DNA of 64,000 nucleotides, from NCBI GenBank assembly GCA_028876495.1, contig JAGWRO010000040.1, positions 124,001 through 188,000 of the forward strand, read 5' to 3'. Both the position numbers and the translations under genes were made by a program. The notes under the pieces are model-generated. The model was given only the letters and a program-made list of their open reading frames with translations. It was not told the DNA's origin and ran no database searches. Origin of the DNA: Bacteroidota bacterium (lineage in GTDB: Bacteria; Bacteroidota; Bacteroidia; Chitinophagales; Chitinophagaceae). Of the stretch, positions 61,067 through 64,000 are shown piece by piece (positions within the stretch are counted from its first letter, which is position 1; each line of letters starts with the position of its first letter).

Positions 61067-62476
61067 ATGGAACAACTGGAACTTTCAGAAATACAAGGTT
61101 TTCTTGGTAGAGATTATAAGGAAATGCCTTTTTCAAAGTATTTTCTTTTGCAGGTTCAAGAAGCGGGCAGAGCTAAAGAATTTTTAAAAGAAGTAACCAA
61201 GAATATTACTCCTCTTTTTCAAAATAAACAGGAATATTATTTGAATATAGGCTTCACCAGTGCGGGACTTGCAGCTTTAGGTTTGCATCAAAATAACATT
61301 CAATCTTTCATAAGAGAATTTCGTGAAGGCATGGTAACGCCTCACCGGCAAAGGCTTTTAGGTGATCACGACAGTAGTGATCCGCAAAACTGGAAATGGG
61401 GCGGCCCTGATAATGAAGCAATCCATGTGATACTGATGATCTTTGATCCCAGCGAAGATAAACTGCACCAGCATACGCAACAACTTCTTGAAAAGTTTGG
61501 GCAAAAAGGATTAAAGCCAGTGCATATTTTGGATGCAGAAACTTTTCCTGACGATAAGGAACATTTCGGTTTCAGAGATGGGATTTCGCAACCAACTATT
61601 ATTGGGAGTGGTGTTGAAGGTTTAAAGATAGATAACATCAAACCGGGGGAATTTGTATTGGGTTATAGGAATGAATATAACGTAAACCCTGACACGCCAT
61701 TGATCAAAGAAGCGCAGGGAAATATGTCGATGCTTCCAAATGATCCGGATGGCTCGGATCAAAAAGATCTTGGAAGAAACGGAACTTATTTTGTGCTTAG
61801 GCAATTAAAAGAAGATGTGGATGGCTTCTGGAATTTTTTAAACGAAAAAAGTAAGAATGAAGATGGAAGTCTTAATCCTGATGAAAGCACAAAGCTTGCA
61901 GCAAAAATGATGGGTCGCTGGCAAAGTGGCGCACCGCTGGTAAAATTTCCTGATAAAGATCCCGGAGGCTTGAGCAATGACAATGATTTCGTTTATACAG
62001 AAACAGACAAATTGGGCCTTAAATGCCCGTTTGGGGCTCACAGCCGTCGTACAAATCCGAGAGACAATTTTGAGGAAACCGGTCCGGCAGAATCTTTAAA
62101 ACTTACAAGAAAACACCGCATCATGCGCAGGGTACGTTCTTACGGTGAAAAGTTTGTTGGCTCCGCAACCCAACATACACCCGTAGACGAAGTCGGGATT
62201 TTGTTTGGATGTTTTAATGCAGATATCAACCGGCAATTTGAATTTATTCAATACACGTGGGCCAATTATCCAAAGTTTAAACAATTATACGCCGATCCTG
62301 ATCCCTTTATAGGTGTAAAAGAAAACCCACCTGAAGGTGTGGTTCAGCAATTTACCATTCCAACAGAAACCCACAATAAATATATTGGTGGGTTAAAAAG
62401 TTTTGTAACCGTAAAAGGCGGGGCTTATTTCTTTTTCCCTTCATTGAATGCGCTTGAATATTTAAGCACGATTTGA
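61067..62476 (+). CDS. DyP-type peroxidase
   Basis: A heme peroxidase of 469 residues with the DyP signature HFGFRDGISQP (catalytic Asp of GxxDG, about residue 170) and the heme-ligand segment CPFGAHSRRTNPRD (His near residue 325), followed by a conserved Arg. No signal peptide or Tat motif is seen, so it is probably cytoplasmic unless carried by its membrane neighbour. The length and the large middle insertion (GYRNEYNVNPDTPLIKEA) fit the C/D-like subgroups. DyPs oxidise dyes and phenols with peroxide; the real substrate is unknown. A dispersed-motif copy begins 2 nt after the stop. Confidence 0.94.
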   Translation: MEQLELSEIQGFLGRDYKEMPFSKYFLLQVQEAGRAKEFLKEVTKNITPLFQNKQEYYLNIGFTSAGLAALGLHQNNIQSFIREFREGMVTPHRQRLLGDHDSSDPQNWKWGGPDNEAIHVILMIFDPSEDKLHQHTQQLLEKFGQKGLKPVHILDAETFPDDKEHFGFRDGISQPTIIGSGVEGLKIDNIKPGEFVLGYRNEYNVNPDTPLIKEAQGNMSMLPNDPDGSDQKDLGRNGTYFVLRQLKEDVDGFWNFLNEKSKNEDGSLNPDESTKLAAKMMGRWQSGAPLVKFPDKDPGGLSNDNDFVYTETDKLGLKCPFGAHSRRTNPRDNFEETGPAESLKLTRKHRIMRRVRSYGEKFVGSATQHTPVDEVGILFGCFNADINRQFEFIQYTWANYPKFKQLYADPDPFIGVKENPPEGVVQQFTIPTETHNKYIGGLKSFVTVKGGAYFFFPSLNALEYLSTI

Positions 62477-62478
62477 TG

Positions 62479-62498
62479 TATAGTAAACAAAGAAAAAA
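62479..62498 (+). repeat. AGYAAACRAA-type intergenic motif, copy 13
   Basis: TATAGTAAACAAAGAAAAAA directly after the DyP stop, followed by ACAGATTTTTATTTTTGCAA as in the copy at 51258. Confidence 0.65.
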
Positions 62499-62530
62499 AC
62501 AGATTTTTATTTTTGCAAGCGTTAGCCTTC

Positions 62531-63157
62531 TTACCATAAATATTCGCTGACTTTGTGCTGTATAAATTTCTGCACGCTTTTCCAGGTTTGATTTTTAAGG
62601 CTTATAGGGTCTTCGCTTTCCTCCGCATCTGCGAAATAAATGATCGCCTGCGGCACAGAAATTAATAAGTTTTGACTGGCATATTTCTCTTCATGAAAAC
62701 GGATAAAATCTGCAATTGAAAAATGATTTAAAAGTTCGGCCACATCCCAAAAATCTTTTTTTCTGCCTCGTCCTAAAATGGCCTGCACTTTCATGGCAAT
62801 AATATCTTCTGTCGAAAAAAAACGTAAACCGTCTTGTTCCCGTAGTGGCTTGATAATCGGATGAGGATGACGAACGATGTCTATTTTTACATTGTCAACA
62901 AAACCAAAAATGCCGAAGCGCGGCGCTTTTTCTTCTTTAATAAATTTTTCCCCGAATTTATTTTTTAGGGCATTTGTCAATTCATCATTTTCAAATGGTT
63001 CGTTAGAAAACAAATCAAGATCAATGGATTTGCGATGACCATATAATAGGGACAATGCAGTTCCTTCCACCAATGAGAAGCCCTTTAATTCTGGCATTAC
63101 CATCAACTCATTTAATACGGAAAAAGTCCGGGGTTCAACTGTCTCAATTTGTAGCAT
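62531..63157 (-). CDS. AbiEii-type nucleotidyltransferase toxin
   Basis: A 208-residue protein of the AbiEii/AbiGii (DUF1814) family. Motifs: LVEGTALSLLYGHRKSIDLDLF (GT[A]L loop and metal Asp pair), EDIIAMKVQAILGRGRKKDFWDVAELL (Lys and K-D-x-x-D part). Family members are nucleotidyltransferases; some block growth by adding nucleotides to tRNA, others give phage defence by abortive infection. The gene's start overlaps the end of the preceding 100-aa gene by 46 bp, so the two are translationally coupled. In this system the upstream protein is the expected antitoxin. Confidence 0.88.
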   Translation of the reverse strand: MLQIETVEPRTFSVLNELMVMPELKGFSLVEGTALSLLYGHRKSIDLDLFSNEPFENDELTNALKNKFGEKFIKEEKAPRFGIFGFVDNVKIDIVRHPHPIIKPLREQDGLRFFSTEDIIAMKVQAILGRGRKKDFWDVAELLNHFSIADFIRFHEEKYASQNLLISVPQAIIYFADAEESEDPISLKNQTWKSVQKFIQHKVSEYLW

Positions 63158-63414
63158 CTGAATTCAGTTATAGGTTTGTTGATTACAGCGCTTGCCAAAT
63201 ACATTCTTGTTTCAGGCAAAAATTTGGCGTTGAGTAAAACTTTAGCAACTTTTTCATCGCCATAATACCTGCGGCAATTACGTATGTCTTCTACATCTCC
63301 ACGTTCGAAGACACGTTCAATTACAAAATTGGCTTTTGTATCATAATTGATTTTTTCAAAATCAACATCCCAAAAAATGCGGTTATTAAATATAGGTTTT
63401 AATTTATCAGCCAT
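63112..63414 (-). CDS. DUF6922-like antitoxin
   Basis: A 100-residue protein with the DUF6922 pattern IFWDVDFEKINYDTKANFVIERVFERGDVEDIRNCRRYYGDEKV, typical of small proteins encoded next to AbiEii-type toxins in Bacteroidota. It is first in the pair and overlaps the toxin by 46 bp. The start ATG lies 4 bp from a TATCTTTG box inside a perfect 8-bp inverted repeat (63419-63443), so the message is probably leaderless and the pair autoregulated. Confidence 0.8.
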   Translation of the reverse strand: MADKLKPIFNNRIFWDVDFEKINYDTKANFVIERVFERGDVEDIRNCRRYYGDEKVAKVLLNAKFLPETRMYLASAVINKPITEFRCYKLRQLNPGLFPY

Positions 63415-63418
63415 GAGG

Positions 63419-63443
63419 CAAAGATATTACTGATTTATCTTTG
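63419..63443 (-). promoter_or_regulatory. promoter box and candidate operator of the toxin-antitoxin pair
   Basis: CAAAGATA (63419-63426) and TATCTTTG (63436-63443) form a perfect 8-9-8 inverted repeat. On the minus strand the first half is the -7 box TATCTTTG, ending 4 nt before the antitoxin ATG (63414). Confidence 0.65.
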
Positions 63444-63507
63444 TTCAATAAATGAACCTGCGTGATAGCAGACAAACAAAAAGTGCAAATTTTAATTTAG
63501 AAATGAA

Positions 63508-63906
63508 TCATTTTTCAAAGGCATCTGCTATCATTTTTGTATCCATAAAAACCTGCACGTTAATTATTTTTCCATCCTTTAAAGTAAATGCCTGCACCCA
63601 ATTGGCCGCATAGCTTTTTCCTGTCGGTTTTACTTCTGCTTCATCGTGGCCAATTACGATAACGGAATCTTCATTGGTGCAAAATTTTTGAGGAACGAAT
63701 GATTTCATGTTTAAAGTAGCATGTTGAATTTCAAACATCTTCATTACTTCTTCAATCCCGGTAAAAGTTCCGGAAAAAGGGATAAAAGGTGCGCCTGCCC
63801 TTATCCATACAACATCTTTATGAAATAAAGATAATACAGCAGGAATATCGCCTGCTGCAAAATCACTGTACATCTGCTCAATTACCTGTTGGTTGTTGTT
63901 TTGCAT
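63508..63906 (-). CDS. NTF2-like/SnoaL-like protein
   Basis: A 132-residue protein with the NTF2-like pattern: VIEQMYSDFAAGDIPAVLSLFHKDVVWIRAG, FSGTFTGIEEVMKMF and AANWVQAFTLKDGKIINVQVFMDT. Such domains bind small hydrophobic ligands or act as isomerases or limonene-epoxide-type hydrolases; nothing here fixes the role. It lies 7 bp after a frame that enters from beyond the window and is probably co-transcribed with it. Confidence 0.85.
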   Translation of the reverse strand: MQNNNQQVIEQMYSDFAAGDIPAVLSLFHKDVVWIRAGAPFIPFSGTFTGIEEVMKMFEIQHATLNMKSFVPQKFCTNEDSVIVIGHDEAEVKPTGKSYAANWVQAFTLKDGKIINVQVFMDTKMIADAFEK

Positions 63907-63912
63907 ATTTAT

Positions 63913-64000
63913 TCAAATTTGTGTCATTAAAAAATCATCGCCTGCTGTTGGCTCTGTTGTTGGAATCATATTTTTTTGATGGCGAAAAGCACTCATCTTT
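63913..64000 (-). CDS. partial frame entering from beyond the window end
   Basis: An open frame without a stop reaches the last base of the window on the minus strand and ends at 63913-63915 (...EPTAGDDFLMTQI). It either is the C-terminus of a longer gene or starts at an ATG at 63996. It lies 6 bp before the NTF2-like gene. Confidence 0.35.
   Translation of the reverse strand, partial: KMSAFRHQKNMIPTTEPTAGDDFLMTQI

Noticed and set aside
1-64000. tRNA, rRNA, integrase, transposase or CRISPR loci
   Set aside because: None was recognised on either strand; intergenic regions are short and carry no cloverleaf or repeat-spacer pattern that I could find by eye.

Overview
This is chromosomal DNA from a low-GC member of the Bacteroidota, most like the Chitinophagales/Chitinophagaceae. 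The evidence is the protein set (GH92 mannosidase, a secreted protein with a type IX secretion C-terminal domain, fused isobutyryl-CoA mutase IcmF, DUF6515-like proteins), the almost complete lack of Shine-Dalgarno sequences, and repeated -7 promoter boxes of the Bacteroidota form TAnnTTTG just upstream of starts. No rRNA, tRNA, CRISPR array, prophage or insertion sequence was recognised.

Layout. 1-10 kb: the 3' part of a SNF2 helicase, two possible tiny genes, sodA, tadA, a large GH18/NodB/GT2 fusion, prfA, an amidohydrolase, a small membrane protein and recO. 10-25 kb: rsmA, icmF, a lipoprotein, a peptidoglycan amidase, a run of small secreted or unknown genes, a GH3-family adenylating enzyme, a GNAT-like protein, dnaX and an MMPL/RND transporter. 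25-29 kb: a non-homologous end-joining operon of ku, a stand-alone LigD phosphoesterase and a ligase-polymerase LigD. 29-37 kb: a second copy of the lipoprotein family, a divergent Lrp/AsnC regulator and ahcY pair, unknown small genes, a Tyr-rich surface protein, a beta-lactamase-fold hydrolase and an MFS exporter. 37-46 kb: housekeeping genes rpsO, pnp, prmA, plsY, an M48 protease lipoprotein, an unknown gene and dnaG. 46-54 kb: thiolase, a T9SS cargo protein, dxs, a GH92 mannosidase and a deoxyribonucleotidase. 54-64 kb: a 1718-residue kinase-like/ATPase/GAF/cyclase protein, a duplicated-module membrane protein paired with a DyP peroxidase, an AbiEii-type toxin-antitoxin pair and an NTF2-like protein.

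Most of the window is core genome in short operons. The items most worth attention are: (1) the giant signalling protein, whose kinase catalytic Asp is replaced by Arg; (2) the two-gene DyP module with an unknown, internally duplicated membrane partner; (3) a toxin-antitoxin pair whose promoter box lies inside a perfect inverted repeat touching the start codon; (4) a run of ten A in dnaX placed where a short gamma-like product would end; (5) a short sequence, roughly AGYAAACRAANAAATAA, seen 13 times, always between genes and mostly just 3' of stop codons on the same strand.

All calls come from reading the sequence. Family names rest on recognised motifs, not on database searches. Starts were moved from the longest reading frame when a promoter box, signal peptide or family length argued for it.
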